DNA from: Flammeovirga yaeyamensis
GTDB taxonomy: Bacteria > Bacteroidota > Bacteroidia > Cytophagales > Flammeovirgaceae
Direction of reading: 5' to 3'
Assembly (NCBI RefSeq): GCF_018736045.1
Contig: NZ_CP076132.1
Location: 908,501 to 972,500 of the forward strand
Length of the DNA stretch: 64,000 nt
Part shown: positions 26,850-34,152 of the stretch, in pieces
Numbering within the stretch: position 1 is the first letter of the stretch
How the letters are laid out: each line of letters opens with the position of its first letter
Program-made: the position numbers and the translations under genes
Notes under the pieces: generated by a model
Told to the model about the DNA's origin: nothing
Databases searched by the model: none
Seen by the model: only the letters and a program-made list of their open reading frames with translations

Positions 26850-27647
26850 ATGAATTTTCAAAAGCTAATAGCATTTATCTTAACAAGCTTAATTTTACTT
26901 ACGAATTCCTGTATCCTGAATAAAGAACATGCTATACGTTCAGTTACTGTGAAAAGTTATTTAGCTGAAGTTGAAAATAATAAGATCCATAAAAGGGGTC
27001 AAATATTAGAATATGTTGAGGTCTATAATGAAGACGGAAAATTACTTTATTTCAAAGAAGATGGTGGATTAGCTGATGAGGAAAAAAAACTCGTATATGA
27101 TTCTTCAGGATATTTAACGAATGAGTTTCTTACTAAGTACGGTCAGTTTCAATATGAAAAGAAGTATCAGAATGACTCATTGGGACAATGTTATGAAGAA
27201 CATATATACAGAGCAAATGGGGATTCGACAAAAATAAAAAACACTCATAATTCAAATGGAGAATTAATCAAAAAATTATATTACTGGGATTGGGAAACAC
27301 CTCATTTATATACCGATTTTCAGTCTGATGATAATGAAAAAACAGAAAAAGATTATAAAATAGATGGGACTAGATGGCATTTAATAAAAAGAAATTTTGA
27401 TAAAAAGGGAAGGCTAATAAGATATAGAGAGTATAAAAACTTTACAACCCAAGAAAGAGATACCAAATATACATACAATAAGAAAAACGACCTTATTAAA
27501 GAGATCACATATGACTCTTCTCGAAGTGTAATTGAAGAGTCTAAATACTCTTATGAATACGATAAAAATAAAAATTGGATAAAGAAAATCATGTATCGAG
27601 ATGAAAAACCAATAGTAATTGATGAACGAAAGATTGAGTATTTTTAA
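26850..27647 (+). CDS. Lipoprotein with YD/RHS-like repeats
   Basis: 265 aa. The signal peptide ends in a lipobox (LLTNSC, Cys21). The rest is built of degenerate ~20-residue beta-hairpin repeats of the form Y-x-E-x-G-x-L-x, for example VYNEDGKLLYFKEDG, VYDSSGYLTNEF, NFDKKGRLIRYREYK and EYDKNKNWIKKIMYR. This is the pattern of short RHS/YD-type repeat lipoproteins. The function is unknown. It ends 12 bases before the hydrolase gene and may be co-transcribed with it. Confidence 0.6.
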   Translation: MNFQKLIAFILTSLILLTNSCILNKEHAIRSVTVKSYLAEVENNKIHKRGQILEYVEVYNEDGKLLYFKEDGGLADEEKKLVYDSSGYLTNEFLTKYGQFQYEKKYQNDSLGQCYEEHIYRANGDSTKIKNTHNSNGELIKKLYYWDWETPHLYTDFQSDDNEKTEKDYKIDGTRWHLIKRNFDKKGRLIRYREYKNFTTQERDTKYTYNKKNDLIKEITYDSSRSVIEESKYSYEYDKNKNWIKKIMYRDEKPIVIDERKIEYF

Positions 27648-27659
27648 ATTGTTCCACTT

Positions 27660-28190
27660 ATGAAACAACGACTTATTATTCTCTCGGATCTTTGTGGAAG
27701 CGAAAAATCGGATTGGTTGATCTATTATACACATATTTTAAATCAAAAATATGATCTAGTATATTATGATAGTTGTCAGCTAGGAAATGTTGATACATCA
27801 AGTAATGATCAGCAAATAATTCATCAACAATTTGTTGAAGGTGGAATTAGAAAAGCTATTTCACAGTTGATAGAGTTAGAGCAAAATCCAATAAAAATAT
27901 TAGCTTTTAGTATTGGCGGGTTGATAGCTTGGAGATATGGTCTGCTTACCGGAAATATTAAATCTTTAATTTGTATATCATCAACTCGATTAAGGAAGGA
28001 AGTTTATAAACCTAAAGGAGAAATTGAGCTATATTTTGGGGAAAAAGATGCATATAGACCACCAATGGAATGGTTTATAAATCAGAATGTGAAATTCGAA
28101 GTGATACCAAATAAGCACCATGAGATTTATACTGAAAGGGAGTTTGCTGAGGAATTTTCATTAAAACTTTGTAATATTCAATCACATTAA
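27660..28190 (+). CDS. Small alpha/beta hydrolase
   Basis: 176 aa, short for the fold. The nucleophile elbow reads AFSIGGLIAW (the first glycine of GxSxG is replaced by Ala), an acidic residue follows in GEKDAYRPP, and the histidine lies in the NKHHEIY segment. The lid region is missing. Its ATG lies 12 bases after a YD-repeat lipoprotein gene. The substrate is unknown. Confidence 0.65.
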   Translation: MKQRLIILSDLCGSEKSDWLIYYTHILNQKYDLVYYDSCQLGNVDTSSNDQQIIHQQFVEGGIRKAISQLIELEQNPIKILAFSIGGLIAWRYGLLTGNIKSLICISSTRLRKEVYKPKGEIELYFGEKDAYRPPMEWFINQNVKFEVIPNKHHEIYTEREFAEEFSLKLCNIQSH

Positions 28191-28264
28191 TAATTAAATA
28201 CCTTGATTGAAGAAAAATAAATCAAGAGAGTTAAACTAATTTTTTAAAAGCAAACAAAATTATT

Positions 28265-28921
28265 ATGCCGAGACAAAAGTTTTATTTAGATACAGAAAAG
28301 AAGGAGCAATTAGTAGTTGAATTCAAACCATTTTTTAAAAATGCAAAAGTTACTTTAAACGGAAACGAAATCTTACAGTTCCAAGATAAGAAAGACGTTA
28401 AAAGTGGTGGTGAATATCAAATTGATAACGATAGAAAACTATCCATTCAGTTGGTAAGAAATAAACTTATGGGTACCGATGAATTAGTAGTTCTAGTAAA
28501 TAATGAACCCGTGAAAGGTAGTTCATCAGATCCATATTACGAATTAAAAACAGCTTACAGTATATTATTTCTTTTAGCTGGGTTAAACATATTCTTTGGA
28601 ATAATTGCAGAGGTAACATCAATGGAAATTCTAGTCAATTTAGGACTTGGAATTGGATCAATTATAGTGGGAGCTTTTTATGTTGCATTGGGCTATGTCA
28701 TTAAAGTGAAACGTTCCATGATTGCTTTAGGAGTATCAATTTTCTTCATTTTACTTGATGTTGTTTTGACGATTTATTTCATGCCGGGTAAATCAATTGG
28801 AGGTTTAATATTTAAAGCTTTTCTTTCAATATCTTTGTTTAGAGGATTTGGAGCTATTAAAAAGATAAAACAAAAGGAGGCTGAAGAATCTAATGAAGAA
28901 AGTATGCATTTGAATCATTGA
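28265..28921 (+). CDS. Hypothetical membrane protein with N-terminal beta domain
   Basis: 218 aa, not recognised. Residues ~1-85 form a soluble beta-rich domain (VEFKPFFKNAKVTLNGNEI and an IQLVRN strand) and ~95-200 carry four hydrophobic segments with short loops. The tail is acidic. There is no signal peptide, so the beta domain is likely cytoplasmic. It stands alone upstream of the AraC-type gene. Confidence 0.65.
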   Translation: MPRQKFYLDTEKKEQLVVEFKPFFKNAKVTLNGNEILQFQDKKDVKSGGEYQIDNDRKLSIQLVRNKLMGTDELVVLVNNEPVKGSSSDPYYELKTAYSILFLLAGLNIFFGIIAEVTSMEILVNLGLGIGSIIVGAFYVALGYVIKVKRSMIALGVSIFFILLDVVLTIYFMPGKSIGGLIFKAFLSISLFRGFGAIKKIKQKEAEESNEESMHLNH

Positions 28922-28953
28922 TGAGTTGTCTCATTTCATTAGATCACTAAAAA

Positions 28954-29334
28954 ATGAACCACTACAACAAAGAAGTATCCAGAATAAAAGACGATGTATA
29001 TTCCAACCAATGGCAAATTGATACTGTTATCGGACTAAAGAATTACATGGATATCAACTTTAGTGAAAAGTTGAATCTGACTCTTTTTTCTAAGATCCGC
29101 TTTGTTTCCAAATACCATCTTCTTCGACTGTTTAAAAAGTATTATGGTCTTACTCCCAATCAGTACTTGATGGATAAACGAGTGGAAAAAGCCAAAGAAT
29201 ACATCAAAAAAGGAATGTCGGTATCAGATGCTTGTTATGAAGTGGGATTCGAAAGTCTAAGTTCTTTCAGCTCCTTATTCAAAAGAAAAACAGGCATTTC
29301 TCCAAGCGAATATCAAAAGAGCAATTTTCGATAA
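28954..29334 (+). CDS. Minimal AraC-family regulator (DNA-binding domain only)
   Basis: 126 aa, essentially just the two helix-turn-helix motifs of AraC/XylS proteins (IRFVSKYHLLRLFKKYYGLT and the C-terminal GFESLSSFSSLFKRKTGISP). It lacks a sensory domain, as in MarA/SoxS-type regulators, so it may be controlled by its own abundance. It precedes the VOC-family gene by about 60 bases and is the likely regulator of it. Confidence 0.85.
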   Translation: MNHYNKEVSRIKDDVYSNQWQIDTVIGLKNYMDINFSEKLNLTLFSKIRFVSKYHLLRLFKKYYGLTPNQYLMDKRVEKAKEYIKKGMSVSDACYEVGFESLSSFSSLFKRKTGISPSEYQKSNFR

Positions 29335-29393
29335 ATGATTGAAATGTTTAATTTGAATCTTTGCATCATTCAATCACATTAAACAGTAAAACA

Positions 29394-29789
29394 ATGAAAA
29401 TTAGTGTAATAAGCATTCCTGTATTAGATCAAGAAAAAGCACTTCAGTTTTATACAGAGAAGTTAAACTTCATAAAGAAAAAAGATGTGCCGGTGGGTGG
29501 TGGAAATAGATGGTTGACTTTAGTTTCGGAAGAACAACAAGATGGACCTGAGCTTTTATTGGAGCCTGCACCATTGCATTTTGAACCTTCAAAAGTATAT
29601 CAAAATGCACTTTTTGAGGCGGGTATTCCCTACACACAATTTGATGTTTCAGATGTTCAAAAGGAGTACGATAGATTATTGGAGTTGGGAGTTGAATTCA
29701 GCATGAAACCAACAGAAATGGGTACGGTAAAGATTGCTGTATTTAATGATACTTGTGGGAATAATATCCAACTTGTAGAGACACTATAG
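29394..29789 (+). CDS. VOC (glyoxalase/bleomycin-resistance) family protein
   Basis: 131 aa from the ATG at 29394; a TTG 33 bases upstream is open but unlikely. Two beta-alpha-beta-beta-beta modules are visible: ISVISIPVLDQEKALQFYTE at the start, and VSDVQKEYDRLLELGVEF followed by GTVKIAVFNDTCGNNIQLVE, with the terminal Glu of the usual metal site. Such proteins are isomerases, dioxygenases or drug-binding proteins; the substrate is unknown. The partner AraC-type gene lies just upstream. Confidence 0.83.
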   Translation: MKISVISIPVLDQEKALQFYTEKLNFIKKKDVPVGGGNRWLTLVSEEQQDGPELLLEPAPLHFEPSKVYQNALFEAGIPYTQFDVSDVQKEYDRLLELGVEFSMKPTEMGTVKIAVFNDTCGNNIQLVETL

Positions 29790-29808
29790 TGCGAATATAA
29801 ATAGGATG

Positions 29809-29847
29809 AAAGTCCAATAATCAGTTGAAGATTATTGGACTTTTTTT
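29809..29847 (+). terminator. Rho-independent terminator
   Basis: AGTCCAATAATC (29811-29822) pairs perfectly with GATTATTGGACT around a 7-base loop, followed by a run of T. It lies 20 bases after the VOC-family stop codon. Confidence 0.9.
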
Positions 29848-29854
29848 GTTGATT

Positions 29855-29959
29855 AAAAATCTTAAAATTAAACTAAAGTAGATATTTGATTCATTTTTAA
29901 TTTAGGTGTCTTATCAAAAAACACTGAAATTAACTTAAAGTATAATTTCAGTGTTTTTT
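29855..29959 (+). repeat. Family B two-box repeat, copy 3
   Basis: The left box AAATTAAACTAAAGTAGAT starts at 29865 and the right box AAATTAACTTAAAGTATAA at 29927, 62 bases apart. The right box is the loop of a perfect 17-bp stem, AAAAAACACTGAAATTA (29916-29932) with its complement (29943-29959). The stem bases differ from copy 1 but remain paired. Confidence 0.75.
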
Positions 29960-30107
29960 GTTTTGTACAAACTATCAAGTTCATCAACTATGAATAATAA
30001 AGCTGTTGACCGATTGACTCATTACCTAAAATCAAAATTAAGTTGATAGATTGAAACCAATGTTTTACATTTAGAAAAGTAACTATTGTGTATCAAACTG
30101 ACTAATT

Positions 30108-31223
30108 ATGAACTTTCTAAAAAAGCTAATTACTTCTTACAAAGATAAATTTCAAAAACCTGAAATTCTGCTAGAAGAAGAATCACCTACTTGTCCGATC
30201 ACAGCCATTGTGGAACAAGACCATCGAGTAGTCTATTTTTATTTGTTTGCCTCTCAAAATTCAAATTTTGGTATGAAATCTTGTTGGGTTAGAAATCTGG
30301 TTGAGGCTCCTGATGAATCTGAAATTGGAACAATGCTTAATGGCAAGGCTCCATTGATGCCTAAACAGTTCTGTAAATTCCCTAATGGACAGAAACCTCT
30401 TGATGCTTATGATCTTAAAATTATTTGGACAGAGGAAGGAGATGCTGCTGCTCTGAAATATCAAGGAGAAATAGTTGCAATAATCCCAAGTTGGTCAGGT
30501 GAAGGTGATTTTCATGGATATGCAAGAGATGTTATTGGACAAAGTAACTTGGCTTGGGAAATTGGAACATCAAATGTCTTTTTAGAAAGAATCGAAAAGG
30601 CAAAGGAATTCTGGCAATCTTGGGGAGATGACTTGAACCCATTCCAAATTCAACAACCTCAAATTCTGAAGATATACGAAGAAACTTTTGGAAAGCAAGA
30701 TACATACTATGCTATCGATGGAGGTGAATGGCCTCCGAAGGGATTGTATTTAAGAAAAGGAACATCTAAAAATGTTTTTGCAACAGTAGGTGTTTCATTG
30801 GTACCTATGCCTACAGTTGAAATGTATTTCGAAAAGTCTCATGAGTTAAATAGAATAGAACTAGGGTTGATATTAAATACAAGCATTTCAGAAAGCGACC
30901 TCCAAGAAACTGCCAATTATATAAGTGGTCAATCTTCCTTACCTTGGAACAATATCACTTTCTTGGGAGAAGGACATACCATTAACTTTAAACCCATTCA
31001 AAATTCTATCTTTAATGCTGTCATTTTAACCAATAAATTAGATGTATTACCCAAACCTGAATTGGAAGATTACAGAAGCTCAAAAGTGAACTTCCTTTGG
31101 ATGGTGCCTATATCAGAAAAAGAGAGAAAGTTTGTGATGGAAAATGACAAAAGCGACATCATTCATAGATTAAATAAGATAGGAAATGAGGTCTTCTCTT
31201 TAGATCGTGAAGAAGTAGTTTAA
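30108..31223 (+). CDS. SUFU (suppressor of fused) domain protein
   Basis: 371 aa, not secreted. The C-terminal half (~200-365) has the SUFU pattern, with FATVGVSLVPMPTVEMYFEK, the strand NRIELGLILN and the final VNFLWMVPISEKERKFVMEN plus helix. The N-terminal half (~30-180) contains an extra domain, with a variable PSWSGEGDFHGYARD segment. In bacteria, SUFU proteins are known mainly as immunity proteins of polymorphic toxin systems. No toxin gene is visible next to it, so it could be an orphan immunity gene. It lies between two family B repeats. Confidence 0.6.
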   Translation: MNFLKKLITSYKDKFQKPEILLEEESPTCPITAIVEQDHRVVYFYLFASQNSNFGMKSCWVRNLVEAPDESEIGTMLNGKAPLMPKQFCKFPNGQKPLDAYDLKIIWTEEGDAAALKYQGEIVAIIPSWSGEGDFHGYARDVIGQSNLAWEIGTSNVFLERIEKAKEFWQSWGDDLNPFQIQQPQILKIYEETFGKQDTYYAIDGGEWPPKGLYLRKGTSKNVFATVGVSLVPMPTVEMYFEKSHELNRIELGLILNTSISESDLQETANYISGQSSLPWNNITFLGEGHTINFKPIQNSIFNAVILTNKLDVLPKPELEDYRSSKVNFLWMVPISEKERKFVMENDKSDIIHRLNKIGNEVFSLDREEVV

Positions 31224-31276
31224 TGACACAAATGCTAAAAACTCAATTTCACTAAAATTGAAGATAATAGATAAAA

Positions 31277-31378
31277 AATGGTCGAAAATTAAACTTTAGT
31301 AGATTTTTGGCTACTTTTTTACTTGGTATTACCTATCAAAATTAACTAAAAGTATAATTTCAAGGATTTTTTGATAAT
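31277..31378 (+). repeat. Family B two-box repeat, copy 4
   Basis: The left box AAATTAAACTTTAGTAGAT starts at 31286 and the right box AAATTAACTAAAAGTATAA at 31339, 53 bases apart. The element runs into the start codon of the next gene, so it could influence its expression. Confidence 0.7.
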
Positions 31379-31886
31379 GATGAATAAACTTCAATTAGCT
31401 AAATACTCAGCCACAATTATCGGTTTATTGTTAGCAATTCCCGGAATGTTATCTCTATTCTCTATTGAGTTGGATTACTTATTTAAAATGGGAATTATTT
31501 CACTTTTACCTATAGCTTTACCAATGGAATATGTTGGAAGTTACATAGGGAATAATTATACATTTACATCCTTTTTAGTACTCGTTGTTGTATCAACTAT
31601 TTTTAGTGTAAGTACCTTTTTATTATTTCATCGGTTAAATACTAAAAAGAAACCTATAAGTCATTGGAAAGTGATCATCTTCTACCTTGCTCAATACTTC
31701 GTGATACACCCATTAGTAATTTATACATGGGTATTTTTCAATTCGAAAAATGCAGGAGACGGGCAGTTTATTTTTGGTATTTTAGAAATATATCCGATTA
31801 GTAGTTTGATATATTTAGGATATGGTTTTATGATGGATCATATGAAAAATAAATTTAGAAATATAGCTAAGGTTAAAGCTGTTTAA
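31377..31886 (+). CDS. Hypothetical integral membrane protein
   Basis: 169 aa from ATG 31377 (a second ATG follows at 31380; a TTG at 31371 is open). Four to five hydrophobic segments are visible, for example ATIIGLLLAIPGMLSLFSI and SFLVLVVVSTIFSVSTFLLF. I do not recognise the family. The start codon abuts a family B repeat, leaving almost no leader of its own. It ends 21 bases before the next lipoprotein gene. Confidence 0.6.
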   Translation: MMNKLQLAKYSATIIGLLLAIPGMLSLFSIELDYLFKMGIISLLPIALPMEYVGSYIGNNYTFTSFLVLVVVSTIFSVSTFLLFHRLNTKKKPISHWKVIIFYLAQYFVIHPLVIYTWVFFNSKNAGDGQFIFGILEIYPISSLIYLGYGFMMDHMKNKFRNIAKVKAV

Positions 31887-31907
31887 ACAAAAACTATTGA
31901 GATAAAA

Positions 31908-32738
31908 ATGAACTCCAAAACCATCTTTCTAACAGCACTCACAATAATTATCACAGCTTGTTCTGTTAAAACTTTTCAAAGAACTTTTATCGGAAATTGG
32001 AATGAAAAAGCTTTAGACTTTTCAGAGTCTATTCAATTTCAGGATAACACACGTTTATTGGATATTTTATTAGAAGATAAATATTTCGGAACTGGAAAAA
32101 CAGATAATACATCACAAAAATATTTATGGTTAAGAGCACCCAATAACCTATCAGATTTTTTTGATGTGACTAAAAAGATAGGTTTAGAAAGACTACTGAC
32201 TAAAGAAGAATACAATCAGGTTTTGGATGATGAAGCGTATTGGGGATATGCTTGGAAAGGAAAATCATTGAATATGATTGTGGATAGCTTGATTCTTGCT
32301 TATTCAGAGGAACATCAAAAGGAAAATTATTATTTGTCATTTTGGGAAAGACGAAGAGTAGAAAAAAATGATGTAGTAGTCTTCGATATTTTGAATCAAA
32401 CCAAGGCATTCTATACTAAAGGAGTAATTGATATAAATGAAGATATCAATAGAAATGATTTATATGAGTTAATGCTTTTCAATATCAATTTAAATAGTGA
32501 AAAGGATAGTGTAAACCGACAAAAGATGACTATTGAGTATTTCGATGTATTGAAATCAAATGGTTTAGAACATTCTGCTTATAATTTGATTTCTGAAACA
32601 GATTATCATCAATTTATTCTAGAAAAAGAGGATAGTTTATTACAGACCTTGACATATGATACCATACCTGAAGAAGTCTATTGGGTGACAAGAAATAACG
32701 CAAGTTGGGTGAGGTCTTATCGTGATAATGGGCCTTAA
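31908..32738 (+). CDS. Hypothetical lipoprotein
   Basis: 276 aa, not recognised. The signal peptide ends in a lipobox (IITAC, Cys18). The mature protein is rich in Asp, Glu, Lys and Tyr with no cysteine. It is probably co-transcribed with the membrane protein 21 bases upstream. Confidence 0.6.
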   Translation: MNSKTIFLTALTIIITACSVKTFQRTFIGNWNEKALDFSESIQFQDNTRLLDILLEDKYFGTGKTDNTSQKYLWLRAPNNLSDFFDVTKKIGLERLLTKEEYNQVLDDEAYWGYAWKGKSLNMIVDSLILAYSEEHQKENYYLSFWERRRVEKNDVVVFDILNQTKAFYTKGVIDINEDINRNDLYELMLFNINLNSEKDSVNRQKMTIEYFDVLKSNGLEHSAYNLISETDYHQFILEKEDSLLQTLTYDTIPEEVYWVTRNNASWVRSYRDNGP

Positions 32739-32819
32739 TGATTATAGGTTTGATAATTCCTTAATTTGTAAATTCATTTATTCGACTTAAATTAATTACA
32801 AGATTAAATTAAAGTCAAA

Positions 32820-33662
32820 ATGAACATCACCAAAATCATAAATCAAACCCAACAACCCAAACTATACGAAAAAGGAACCTCATTTATGTGGACCGATCCT
32901 TATATCTCCAAACAGTTACTGCAAGTACATTTAAATCCAGATATCGATTTGGCCAGTCGAAAAAAGGCGACCATAGAAATGACGGTTGACTGGATTTTGA
33001 GTGCTCAGAATGGAGATCAGCCACTAAAGATTTTAGATTTAGGATGTGGACCAGGATTGTATACAGAACTACTAGCAAAAGCTGGTCATGATGTGACAGG
33101 TGTAGATATTTCTGAAAATTCTATTGCACATGCGAAAGTATCAGCCAAAGAAAAAGGGCTGAATATTACTTATAGAAACGAAAGCTATTTAGAAGCAGAT
33201 CTTGGGGAAAATGAATACGACTTAGTGATTCTCATTTATACTGATCTAGGTGCATTAATTCCTTCCGATAGATCGCCTTTACTCTCTAAAATAGATCAAG
33301 CAGTTAAACCGGGTGGAACTTTTATTTTTGATGTTTTAAAGGACAGAAGTTTTCAGAAAAAACTCACTGGAAAGTCTTGGGAAGCGAGCAAAGAAGGCTT
33401 TTGGAAAGGCAGTCCCTATGTAGCATTATCAGAATCTTTTTTATATGAAAAAGAGAAAGTCATTTTATCCCAGCACACCATTATCGATGAAGACGAAAAT
33501 ATAGATATTTACCGTTTTTGGACTCACTTCTTTTCTCAAAACGATGTATCCAACATGTTATCATCATTAAGTTTCAGTAGCATCACATTTAACGATCATC
33601 TTCTTCCAGAAAGTGATATGTGGAATGGAGATAATGTTTTGTTTGTGAGGTGTGATAAGTAA
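32820..33662 (+). CDS. Class I SAM-dependent methyltransferase
   Basis: 280 aa. Motif I ILDLGCGPGLYTE (residues ~70-82) and its acidic post-I loop VTGVDISENSI are textbook, followed by motif II/III strands (YDLVILIYTDLGALIP) and KPGGTFIFDVL. A C-terminal beta half (~190-280) supplies substrate specificity. The substrate is unknown. The gene is alone, with a short co-directional gene after it. Confidence 0.87.
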   Translation: MNITKIINQTQQPKLYEKGTSFMWTDPYISKQLLQVHLNPDIDLASRKKATIEMTVDWILSAQNGDQPLKILDLGCGPGLYTELLAKAGHDVTGVDISENSIAHAKVSAKEKGLNITYRNESYLEADLGENEYDLVILIYTDLGALIPSDRSPLLSKIDQAVKPGGTFIFDVLKDRSFQKKLTGKSWEASKEGFWKGSPYVALSESFLYEKEKVILSQHTIIDEDENIDIYRFWTHFFSQNDVSNMLSSLSFSSITFNDHLLPESDMWNGDNVLFVRCDK

Positions 33663-33709
33663 TCATTGAATTTATCCCTAAATTGCAAAGCAACCATCAT
33701 AAACTCTCA

Positions 33710-33991
33710 ATGGAAACCCCAGAATTTCATATTGATCATTTGATAAAACTTCTCAAAGAACAAGAACCCCAAAGGCTAGATTTGGTTTTTCATCTTGAAA
33801 AATTGATCACTAAAAAGTGGGAGCTTCAACCGTACATACAATTAGTATCTGATGAAAATGCGAATGAAACTGGAGCAGAATGGCAATTCGATGAAAACAT
33901 TGTTTTGGAGGATCAGCAACAAGGGACAATAGTTCTTGATGTATTGAAAGATGGAAGAATTGGAGGGATTGAGTTTCTCGATCTTATATAA
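33710..33991 (+). CDS. Hypothetical small protein
   Basis: 93 aa from ATG 33710; a TTG 27 bases upstream is open but unlikely. It has an amphipathic N-terminal helical half (HIDHLIKLLKEQEPQRLDLV) and a C-terminal beta half ending IVLDVLKDGRIGGIEFLDLI. I do not recognise the family. It could be co-transcribed with the methyltransferase 47 bases upstream. A strong terminator follows directly. Confidence 0.5.
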   Translation: METPEFHIDHLIKLLKEQEPQRLDLVFHLEKLITKKWELQPYIQLVSDENANETGAEWQFDENIVLEDQQQGTIVLDVLKDGRIGGIEFLDLI

Positions 33992-33992
33992 A

Positions 33993-34043
33993 AAAAGAAA
34001 GTCTCATATATCTATCTAATTTCGATATATGAGACTTTCTTTT
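33993..34043. terminator. Bidirectional terminator
   Basis: AAAAGAAAGTCTCATATATC (33993-34012) pairs perfectly with 34024-34043 around an 11-base loop. It separates the plus-strand accessory run from the minus-strand PNGase F-like gene. Confidence 0.88.
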
Positions 34044-34050
34044 ATAAAGA

Positions 34051-34111
34051 TAATATGAGGTTTCAACCTCATATTATCCCCACTTCAACAACCCACGATT
34101 TCAATCGTGGG
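34051..34111. repeat. Two adjacent family C palindromes
   Basis: TAATATGAGG-TTTCAA-CCTCATATTA (34051-34076) and CCCACGATTTCAATCGTGGG (34092-34111) share the TTTCAA core but have different arms, each perfectly compensated. They lie beyond the stop of the PNGase F-like gene (34153). Confidence 0.8.
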
Positions 34112-34152
34112 ATAGCAAGAGGCTAGGGAGGACCCCAAAGTATATCACAATC

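Noticed and set aside
22673..33991. Integron-like cassette array (co-directional small genes with family B repeats)
   Set aside because: Only three repeat copies lie within 11 kb, several genes lie between them, no integrase is visible, and a fourth copy is outside the array; the boxes do not match attC core sites.
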